A stretch of DNA of 5,319 bases from DATNBT01 sp964579765. Its GTDB lineage: Bacteria > Acidobacteriota > Vicinamibacteria > Vicinamibacterales > CAVVIG01. Numbering within the stretch: the first letter of the stretch is position 1; every line of letters begins with the position of its first letter. Made by a program: the position numbers and the translations under genes. The notes under the pieces were generated by a model that saw only the letters and a program-made list of their open reading frames with translations, ran no database searches and had not been told where the DNA came from. Location of the stretch: positions 1-5,319 of the forward strand of contig CAZOIK010000377.1 of assembly GCA_964579765.1 (NCBI GenBank), written 5' to 3'. This document shows, piece after piece, positions 1 through 4,792 of the stretch.

Positions 1-118
1 CCTCGGCGACCATCTCGGCGGCGAGAATGGTTGTGTGCGGCAGCGAAATCGACTTCAGGCTGTCACACGCGGCAGACGACGAGGCGAGCGTGGCCGAGAG
101 CGCGAGGGCGGCAATCAT
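1..118 (-). CDS. Tannase/feruloyl esterase-like protein, N-terminus only (partial)
   Basis: Reading the minus strand from the ATG at 118 gives 39 residues before the window ends. The protein begins M-I-A-A-L-A-L-S-A-T-L-A, a short hydrophobic export signal ending in small residues (S-S-S-A-A, 13-17). Next comes C-D-S-L-K-S-I-S-L-P-H-T-T-I (18-31) and then A-A-E-M-V-A. The pattern C-x2-L-x2-[IL]-x-L-P-x-T-T-I-x2-A-x2-V-A is what I know from the start of mature tannase/feruloyl esterase family proteins, secreted serine hydrolases that cleave phenolic esters. The catalytic region lies outside the window, so substrate is unknown. The start is supported by GGAGG five bases upstream; no other ATG, GTG or TTG occurs in frame before the upstream stop at 160-158. 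The signal lacks the usual basic residue near its N-terminus. The call rests on a short segment. Confidence 0.68.
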   Translation of the reverse strand, partial: MIAALALSATLASSSAACDSLKSISLPHTTILAAEMVAE

Positions 119-123
119 CGCAA

Positions 124-128
124 CCTCC
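124..128 (-). promoter_or_regulatory. Shine-Dalgarno site of the esterase gene
   Basis: The minus strand reads GGAGG here, followed by the 5-base spacer TTGCG and the ATG at 118. This near-ideal ribosome binding site fixes the start of the partial minus-strand gene. It lies between the gene and the inserted element, so insertion left it intact. Confidence 0.75.
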
Positions 129-135
129 GATGCAC

Positions 136-148
136 GCAGGCCTGAAGG
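136..148. repeat. Left half of an interrupted palindrome, including the left target-site duplication (141-148)
   Basis: The sequence is GCAGG followed by CCTGAAGG. The last eight bases (141-148) recur exactly at 2228-2235 and are the target-site duplication of the insertion sequence. Joined to CCTGC at 2236-2240, these 13 bases restore the 18-bp palindrome GCAGGCCT-GA-AGGCCTGC, which has perfect 8-bp arms. Confidence 0.9.
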
Positions 149-172
149 GGTGATTGTTCACTACTTGACACC
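149..172 (+). repeat. Left terminal inverted repeat of the IS1595-family element
   Basis: It starts GGTGATTGTTCAC and ends CTTGACACC. Against the reverse complement of 2204-2227 it differs only at positions 9 (T against G) and 14 (T against A). The inner part contains TTGACA at 165-170, which doubles as the -35 box of the transposase promoter. Confidence 0.92.
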
Positions 173-193
173 GGCTTTCTGACGAGCTACAGT
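165..193 (+). promoter_or_regulatory. Transposase promoter with its -35 box inside the terminal repeat
   Basis: A perfect -35 hexamer TTGACA (165-170) is followed after exactly 17 bp by TACAGT (188-193), a 4-of-6 match to the -10 consensus. Transcription would be expected to start about 6-8 bases later, at about 199-201, which is the transposase ATG at 200. The message may therefore be leaderless or nearly so. Only a weak AGG (194-196) could act as ribosome binding site. Inferred from sequence only. Confidence 0.6.
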
Positions 194-199
194 AGGCGA

Positions 200-1126
200 A
201 TGACGAAGACGCCTGCTGTAGCCGAATCGCCCGTCACGTTTAAGGATTTCGACCGCATTTTCCCGGACGAAACCGCCTGCAAAATCTACCTCGCCGCTCG
301 CCGTTGGCCGGAGGGCGTGAAATGCCCGCGGTGCGGGAACGACAAGGTTTACAGCCTCAAGGCGCGGCCGTTCCACTGGGTGTGCAAGTCCCCGACGTGC
401 CTCAAGGCGAGCAAGACGGGCTATCGGTTCTCGCTCTACGTTGGCACGATTTTCGAGAACACGAATTACCCCCTGCTGACGTGGTTCCGCGTGCTCTACC
501 TGATGCTGTCGAGCAAGAAGGGCATGAGCGCGTTGCAGATTCACCGGATGATTGGCTCTGGCAGCTACCGCACCGCGTGGTATATCGCGCATCGTCTGCG
601 GGCGGGACTGGCTGACCCTGATTTCCGGCAGTTGATGGGCGTCGTTGAAGTGGACGAAACCTACATCGGCGGGAAGGACAAGAACAGGCATTGGGCGAAC
701 AAGGCGCGGAGTTCGTCGCCGTTCGCCATGAAAACGGGCGTCGTCGGGGCCATCTCCCGTAAGGGCAACGTGGTCTGCAAGATTATCGAGAACGCCGAAG
801 CGTCCACGCTGGATCAGTTCGTGGCGGAAGCCATCAGTGACAAGGTCGAACTGCTGGCGACTGATGAATCGAACGCCTATCGCGGCGTCCGCAAGAACTT
901 CAAAGGGCGTCACGGCGTCGTCAACCACTCCGCGCACGAATACGTGAGCGGCACGGTTCACACGAACACGATTGAGGGCTTCTGGTCCCTGCTGAAGCGC
1001 GGCATTCTCGGCACGTATCACAACGTCAGCCGGAAATACCTGCCGCTCTACCTGAACGAGTTCGTTTTCCGGTATAACAACCGCAAAAACGCGGACATGT
1101 TCGGACTGGCCGTAGCATCCTGCTGA
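200..1126 (+). CDS. IS1595-family transposase (DDE, ISXO2-like), intact
   Basis: This 308-residue protein cuts and joins the element's ends during transposition. The N-terminal region holds a zinc ribbon, C42-P-R-C45 paired with C62-x4-C67, which in this family helps bind the terminal repeats. The RNase H-like catalytic core contains V-E-V-D152-E-T-Y-I-G-G, then L-L-A-T-D222-E-S-N-A-Y, then H-T-N256-T-I-E259-G-F-W-S-L-L-K266-R-G. This fits the family's DD(E/N)-K arrangement, with E259 (or N256) as third ligand residue and K266 after it. The C-terminal F-R-Y-N-N-R is also typical. Length is normal and there is no frameshift or internal stop. The ATG at 200 lies 27 bp inside the left terminal repeat and right behind the promoter. 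The DNA is less GC-rich than the host genes. Family assignment is firm. Confidence 0.95.
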   Translation: MTKTPAVAESPVTFKDFDRIFPDETACKIYLAARRWPEGVKCPRCGNDKVYSLKARPFHWVCKSPTCLKASKTGYRFSLYVGTIFENTNYPLLTWFRVLYLMLSSKKGMSALQIHRMIGSGSYRTAWYIAHRLRAGLADPDFRQLMGVVEVDETYIGGKDKNRHWANKARSSSPFAMKTGVVGAISRKGNVVCKIIENAEASTLDQFVAEAISDKVELLATDESNAYRGVRKNFKGRHGVVNHSAHEYVSGTVHTNTIEGFWSLLKRGILGTYHNVSRKYLPLYLNEFVFRYNNRKNADMFGLAVASC

Positions 1127-1150
1127 GGCACGGGAAGCGGCCCTTGCCTC
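1125..1150 (+). other. GC-rich stem-loop overlapping the transposase stop codon
   Basis: GAGGCACGGG (1125-1134) pairs with CCCTTGCCTC (1141-1150), forming 10 paired positions with a single C-T mismatch around the loop AAGCGG. It begins within the TGA stop of the transposase. No run of T follows, so it is not a standard intrinsic terminator. It could attenuate read-through into the small ORF or stabilise the 3' end of the transposase message. Its role is inferred. Confidence 0.45.
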
Positions 1151-1198
1151 TGCATGAACGCCCGCGCGCGCCCTATCAACAGCGCCTTTGGGGGCATC

Positions 1199-1330
1199 GT
1201 GAAAAAAACTAAGTACGCGCAGAAGATCACGCATTTCTACTGCCGCCCCTGTGGGGAGTATCACCACAAGACGCACCCGCACTATCGAGCGCAGAAGCGA
1301 CGCGCGGCTCGACGGAAGAAGAACGGCTAG
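1199..1330 (+). CDS. Very small basic protein with a CxxC zinc-knuckle motif, function unknown
   Basis: Starting at GTG 1199 the protein has 43 residues. It opens V-K-K-T-K, then has H-F-Y-C15-R-P-C18-G-E-Y-H22-H23 with further histidines at 26 and 28, and ends in a tail rich in Arg and Lys (30-41). The C-x2-C plus histidines suggests a small zinc knuckle, and the basic tail suggests nucleic acid binding; both are inferences and I recognise no family. GGGGG at 1190-1194 lies four bases before the GTG, so I prefer this start. An in-frame ATG at 1154 would give 58 residues but has no ribosome binding site nearby. The gene lies 72 bp after the transposase stop in the same direction, inside the element, so it probably shares its transcript. 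Its stop is 2 bp from the end of the convergent passenger gene. Confidence 0.5.
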   Translation: MKKTKYAQKITHFYCRPCGEYHHKTHPHYRAQKRRAARRKKNG

Positions 1331-1332
1331 CT

Positions 1333-2106
1333 TCATTTGGATTTTTTGTCATCCCAATACTCAGACGACCATCTAACGCCGCGTCCAAAGTGAAGCCATA
1401 ACGTGTTTTCAGGAATACTACTGGCCTCACGCGGCATTTTGAAGCGGCGCTCCACATGAATCACTTTCACGGCCAAAGCATCTACAAGCGGCTGCACGTC
1501 CTTTACTTCGCCACGGCTGGAAATCACTAGGGTGTCTGGAATTGATATGGCCTTTTGAACATCCTCCGCGTCTTCTGGCATCACGCCGATATTCCCTAAA
1601 TTCCCATTAGCGAATCCAGATCCGACTACAGCGTATCCAATAAACGCGGATGCGAGCCTTTGAGCCTGGGGATCTTTGTCGGACGTGATCACTAGATACC
1701 CTTTCGGATTCGGACCTAGCCTTTGCCGCCACTTCCAAAAGGCCATCGTGACGCCCCAGCCGTTCTCAAATGCTGGCTCTGTGACCCCGAGGTAATGCCT
1801 TCTCTGACCTAACGCACTAGTGAGTTCACTGTTCTGTCTCTCTAACTGAGCGATTTGAACGGTTCGACTCTGAAACGTCTCGTAGGGAATACGAGCCATT
1901 TCAAACAGAAAAAACGGCATCCACAGCAAGACGCCCACTACTACTGCTTCTGCAATCGTGCGTAGCATGCCAATGCGACCGTTCTTTAGGTACGCAACGA
2001 CGACAACGCACGCGCCGCCGTAGATGACCCCAGCGAGAGTTGAGCCAATCCGATGGATTGACGCAAGAACAGCGTCGATAACCAAATCCAACAACAGTCT
2101 GAGCAT
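1333..2106 (-). CDS. Membrane-anchored coiled-coil protein of unknown function, IS passenger gene
   Basis: This 257-residue protein is not one I recognise. An N-terminal hydrophobic stretch (about 4-17) is followed by two clear membrane helices, about 24-40 (ending V-V-V-V-A-Y-L) and 51-69 (V-V-V-G-V-L-L-W-M-P-F-F-L-F). A polar, heptad-like segment at about 77-100 (I-A-Q-L-E-R-Q-N-S-E-L) looks like a coiled coil. The remaining 150 residues form a soluble, probably alpha/beta domain, with strand-like G-Y-L-V-I-T, T-L-V-I-S-S and V-K-V-I-H-V, and L-W-L-H-F-G-R near the end. That layout resembles other uncharacterised membrane-anchored proteins, only as a loose impression. I chose ATG 2106, preceded by GGGGA and a 5-base spacer; TTG at 2133, also behind a G run, would add nine residues. 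The gene lies within the element, convergent with the transposase, at about 50% GC, suggesting a foreign origin. Confidence 0.72.
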   Translation of the reverse strand: MLRLLLDLVIDAVLASIHRIGSTLAGVIYGGACVVVVAYLKNGRIGMLRTIAEAVVVGVLLWMPFFLFEMARIPYETFQSRTVQIAQLERQNSELTSALGQRRHYLGVTEPAFENGWGVTMAFWKWRQRLGPNPKGYLVITSDKDPQAQRLASAFIGYAVVGSGFANGNLGNIGVMPEDAEDVQKAISIPDTLVISSRGEVKDVQPLVDALAVKVIHVERRFKMPREASSIPENTLWLHFGRGVRWSSEYWDDKKSK

Positions 2107-2172
2107 GGGCGTCCCCAATTGGCAGGCCAACAATACGGCCCCCCAAGTAGGGCGTAAAGTACAGATTTGGTT

Positions 2173-2197
2173 GGCCTATGAGAGGATTTCATAGGCC
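2173..2197. repeat. Perfect hairpin just inside the right terminal repeat
   Basis: GGCCTATGA (2173-2181) and TCATAGGCC (2189-2197) are perfect 9-bp inverted repeats around a 7-base loop. The hairpin ends 6 bp before the right terminal repeat and lies upstream of the minus-strand passenger gene. It might shield the element from outside transcription, act in the passenger gene's leader, or be bound by a protein. It has no T run on either side, so it is not a standard terminator. Confidence 0.6.
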
Positions 2198-2203
2198 CTC
2201 AGG

Positions 2204-2227
2204 GGTGTCAAGTTGTGACCAATCACC
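2204..2227 (-). repeat. Right terminal inverted repeat of the IS1595-family element
   Basis: Read on the minus strand it starts GGTGATTGGTCAC and ends CTTGACACC, matching the left repeat at 22 of 24 positions. It also contains an inward-facing TTGACA, but no good -10 box lies 16-18 bp further in, so I do not call a promoter for the passenger gene from it. Confidence 0.92.
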
Positions 2228-2240
2228 CCTGAAGGCCTGC
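2228..2240. repeat. Right target-site duplication (2228-2235) and right half of the interrupted palindrome
   Basis: CCTGAAGG (2228-2235) exactly repeats 141-148, marking the right junction of the insertion. The following CCTGC (2236-2240) is the outer part of the right palindrome arm, complementary to GCAGG at 136-140. Confidence 0.9.
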
Positions 2241-2258
2241 ACTACAACGACTTACGGG

Positions 2259-2269
2259 GCGTCAGACGC
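2259..2269. promoter_or_regulatory. Small inverted repeat in the -35 region of the DUF1592 promoter, possible operator
   Basis: GCGTC-A-GACGC is a perfect 5-1-5 inverted repeat lying where the -35 element of the downstream promoter should be. A repressor or activator could bind here. Such a short palindrome can also arise by chance in GC-rich DNA. Confidence 0.25.
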
Positions 2270-2279
2270 ATTTCAAGCG

Positions 2280-2288
2280 TGCTAGAAT
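2280..2288 (+). promoter_or_regulatory. Extended -10 promoter of the DUF1592-DUF1552 operon
   Basis: TG-C-TAGAAT is an extended -10 element: TAGAAT matches the consensus at 5 of 6 positions and is preceded by TGn. No good -35 box is present 16-18 bp upstream, which an extended -10 can tolerate. The expected start of transcription, near 2295, leaves a very short leader before the GTG at 2302. The element's right end is about 50 bp upstream, so this promoter survived the insertion. Confidence 0.5.
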
Positions 2289-2301
2289 TTGCCACAGGCT
2301 G

Positions 2302-4785
2302 GTGAAAGTCAAGCTGCGTTTCACCTGTGCTGTCGTGGCCGTCGCCGTGCTCTTCGCGACCGGCGCCTCTCGCTCTGTACACGGCCAGTCGCCGACTCCC
2401 GTCGCGTCGCATGCGCAACGCGATGTCCGGCTGAAGCCGGACCCCACATCCAACGCCGCCCTACAGACGTTGTCCGCCGACGCCGAGCGCGTGCTGGTCG
2501 ATAAGTACTGCGTCCGGTGTCACAACGCGCGGCTGAAGACCGGTGGCCTCGTGCTCGACAAGGACGCGGTCGATTTCACGCGCGTCGCCGACCACGCCGA
2601 CATCTTCGAAAAAGTCGTCCGCAAGCTGCACGGCCGCATGATGCCGCCGCAGGGCATGCCGCGCCCGGACGAGGCGACGATCGACGCGTTCGCCGCGTCG
2701 CTCGAAACCGCGCTCGACCGCGCCGCCCTCGCGAACCCGAACCCGGGACGCTCGCCGCTCCATCGCCTGAATCGCTCCGAATACGCGGCCGCCGTGCGCG
2801 ACGTCCTCGGCCTCGACATCGACGCCAGCTCGCTCCTGCCGGCAGACGACGAGGCGAACGGATTCGACAACATCGCCGACGTGCTGAAGGTGTCGCCGTC
2901 GCTGCTCGAGCAGTATCTGACCGCGGCGCGCAAGGTCAGCGCGCTCGCCGTCGGCGACCTGAAGACGACGCCGGTCGGCGCCGTGTACCGCGTGCCGCCG
3001 GATCGCTCGCAGGAAGATCACATCGAGGGCCTGCCGCTCGGCACGCGCGGCGGCATCCTCGTCCGCCACGACTTCCCGCTCGACGCCACCTACGAGTTCA
3101 ACGTCGTCCTCCTGCAGAACATCGTCGGCTACGTGCCGGGCCTGGAGTGGCCGCACGAGCTCGAGATCAGCATCGACGGCGAGCGCGTGTTCCTCGCCGA
3201 AGTCGGCGGCGAGCAGGACAACAGGCTGTCGGACACGAACCTCGCGCTGACCAAGGAGACGCTCGACAAGCGGCTGCGCACGCGCGTCGCCGTGAAGGCC
3301 GGCCCACACGACGTCGGCGTCACGTTCCTGCGCAAGGACGCGGCGCTCTCCGACGAGCCGCTGCAGCCGTTCACGCGCAACCTCGATCTACAGGACATGA
3401 ACGGCGTCCCGACGATCAACTTCATGCAGATCACCGGGCCGTTCGACGCGACCGGCCCCGGCGTGACGCCGAGCCGGCGCAAGATCTTCACGTGCACGCC
3501 GGCCGCCGCCGCGGCCGAAGCCGGATGCGCGCGGAAGATCCTCACGACGGTCGCGCGCCACGCGTATCGCCGTCCCGTGACGGACAGCGAAGTCGCCGAG
3601 CTGATGCGGTTCTTCGACGCGGGCCGTAAGCACGGATCGTTCGACGCCGGCGTCGAGGAGGCGATCGCGTTCATCCTCGCGAGCCCGAAGTTCCTCTTCC
3701 GGGCCGAGCCCGACCCACCGCAGCTCGCCAGCGGTGCCACGTATCCGGTGTCCGACGTCGAGCTCGCGTCACGGCTCTCCTTCTTCCTCTGGAGCACCGT
3801 CCCCGACGACGAGCTAATCGACGTCGCCGCGTCGGGGAAGCTGCACGACCCCGCGGTGCTCGAGCGCCAGGTTCGCCGGATGCTCGCGGATCCGAAGTCG
3901 AAGGCGCTCGTCACCAACTTCGCCGCGCAGTGGCTGTTCCTCCGCAACCTCCAGAGCTTCATTCCCGACAGCGACGAGTTTCCGAACTGGGACGACAACC
4001 TGCGACAGGCGATGCGCACGGAGACGAGCCTGTTCGTCGAAAGCATCATGCGCGAGGACAGAAACGTCCTCGACCTGCTGACCGCCGACTACACGTTCCT
4101 CAACGAGCGGCTCGCGAAGCACTACGGCATCCCTGGCGTGTACGGCTCGCAGTTCCGGCGCGTGAAGATCACCGACGAGAACCGCCGCGGGCTTCTCGGC
4201 CAGGGCGCGATTCTCGCGGTCACGTCGTATCCAAACAGGACGTCCGTCGTGCTGCGCGGCAAGTACATCCTCGAGAACATCCTCGGCACGCCGCCGCCCT
4301 CGCCGCCGGCCAACGTGCCGCCGCTCAAGGAAACGGGCGAAAACGGCAAGGTGCTGTCGCTGCGCGCGCTGATGGAGCGGCATCGCGCCGCGCCGGCGTG
4401 CGCGACGTGCCACCGCGTCATGGACCCGCTCGGCTTCTCGCTCGAAAACTTCGACGCGACCGGCCGCTGGCGCGTGAAGGACGCCGCGGGCGCCGTCGAT
4501 GCCTCGGGGCAGCTCGCGGACGGCACGCCGGTGGACGGTCCGATCGCGCTGCGCAGGGCGCTGCTCAAGCATCCCGAGCAGTTCGTGCGCACGATGACCG
4601 AGAAGATGCTCACGTACGCGCTCGGCCGCGGGCTCGACTACTACGACATGCCGGTCGTGCGGCAGATCGCGCGCGACGCGGCGTCGCAGAACTATCGGTT
4701 TTCGTCCATCGTGCTCGGCATCGTCAAGAGCACGCCGTTTCAGAAGAAGATGAAGGCGCCGGCGACCGTCGTCGCGGCGAATTAG
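2302..4785 (+). CDS. Exported multidomain c-type cytochrome-like protein (DUF1587/1595/1592/1588/1585)
   Basis: The 827-residue protein starts with a signal peptide (K-V-K-L-R-F, then a hydrophobic core to about residue 22, likely cut near V-H-G-Q, 26-29). A cytochrome c-like domain follows, with C70-V-R-C73-H74 and M-M-P-P at 113-116, a likely axial methionine. Then come DUF1587 (H-R-L-N-R-S-E-Y from 154), a beta-rich region (about 240-390), DUF1595 (about 410-440), DUF1592 (about 453-580, with S-P-K-F and L-S-F-F-L-W), DUF1588 (about 600-720, with N-R-T-S-V-V-L-R-G and a second haem motif, C700-A-T-C703-H704) and DUF1585 (F-V-R-T-M-T-E-K from 761). Molecular function is unknown; a periplasmic diheme redox protein is the natural inference. 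GTG 2302 is chosen because it gives the signal peptide and follows a weak AGG; the next in-frame Met is residue 113. The DUF1552 gene lies 7 bp downstream. Confidence 0.93.
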   Translation: MKVKLRFTCAVVAVAVLFATGASRSVHGQSPTPVASHAQRDVRLKPDPTSNAALQTLSADAERVLVDKYCVRCHNARLKTGGLVLDKDAVDFTRVADHADIFEKVVRKLHGRMMPPQGMPRPDEATIDAFAASLETALDRAALANPNPGRSPLHRLNRSEYAAAVRDVLGLDIDASSLLPADDEANGFDNIADVLKVSPSLLEQYLTAARKVSALAVGDLKTTPVGAVYRVPPDRSQEDHIEGLPLGTRGGILVRHDFPLDATYEFNVVLLQNIVGYVPGLEWPHELEISIDGERVFLAEVGGEQDNRLSDTNLALTKETLDKRLRTRVAVKAGPHDVGVTFLRKDAALSDEPLQPFTRNLDLQDMNGVPTINFMQITGPFDATGPGVTPSRRKIFTCTPAAAAAEAGCARKILTTVARHAYRRPVTDSEVAELMRFFDAGRKHGSFDAGVEEAIAFILASPKFLFRAEPDPPQLASGATYPVSDVELASRLSFFLWSTVPDDELIDVAASGKLHDPAVLERQVRRMLADPKSKALVTNFAAQWLFLRNLQSFIPDSDEFPNWDDNLRQAMRTETSLFVESIMREDRNVLDLLTADYTFLNERLAKHYGIPGVYGSQFRRVKITDENRRGLLGQGAILAVTSYPNRTSVVLRGKYILENILGTPPPSPPANVPPLKETGENGKVLSLRALMERHRAAPACATCHRVMDPLGFSLENFDATGRWRVKDAAGAVDASGQLADGTPVDGPIALRRALLKHPEQFVRTMTEKMLTYALGRGLDYYDMPVVRQIARDAASQNYRFSSIVLGIVKSTPFQKKMKAPATVVAAN
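2425..2442. repeat. REP-like palindrome inside the coding sequence
   Basis: GTCCGGCT-GA-AGCCGGAC is a perfect palindrome with 8-bp arms and a 2-base centre. It is flanked by GATGT/ACATC, which are themselves complementary. It is translated as part of D41-V-R-L-K-P-D-P-T49, in the linker between signal peptide and cytochrome domain. The size, CTGAAG centre and upstream GATG are shared with the palindrome interrupted by the insertion sequence. Similar R-L-K-P-D-x-T stretches are, from memory, common in Vicinamibacteria proteins. Confidence 0.7.
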
Positions 4786-4792
4786 GGCGGCC

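Larger units (their letters stand above)
149..2227 (+). mobile_element. Complete IS1595-family insertion sequence with passenger genes, 2,079 bp
   Basis: The element is bounded by 24-bp terminal inverted repeats (149-172 and 2204-2227, matching at 22 of 24 positions). These are flanked by a perfect 8-bp direct repeat, CCTGAAGG. Ends starting with GG and an 8-bp duplication agree with what is known of the IS1595 family, as does the transposase inside. It is longer than a transposase-only element because about 1 kb downstream of the transposase holds a very small ORF and a convergent membrane-protein gene. Base composition inside is lower in GC than outside: 29 of 60 at 1381-1440 compared with 46 of 60 at 2701-2760 in the host gene. 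The intact transposase, nearly identical ends and perfect duplication suggest a recent, possibly still active insertion. I cannot name a subgroup from sequence alone. Confidence 0.93.

Noticed and set aside
141..152. Alternative element boundary starting at 147 with a 4-bp duplication TGAA
   Set aside because: Moving the boundary to 149 gives a perfect 8-bp duplication, the size expected for this family, and keeps the inverted repeat ends.
161..1336. Long minus-strand open frame opposite the transposase
   Set aside because: The opposite strand has an unmistakable IS1595 transposase. The antisense translation is Arg/Val/Ala-rich with no recognisable motif, as expected from a shadow frame in GC-rich DNA.
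1331..1347. T run (GGATTTTTTG) after the small ORF as an intrinsic terminator
   Set aside because: Only a 4-bp GAAG/CTTC stem with a long loop can form before it, and the T run lies in the coding end (K-K-S-K region) of the convergent gene.
2107..2133. TTG start at 2133 for the passenger gene
   Set aside because: It is possible, since a G run precedes it, but ATG 2106 also has a G-rich site at good spacing and ATG is the likelier codon.
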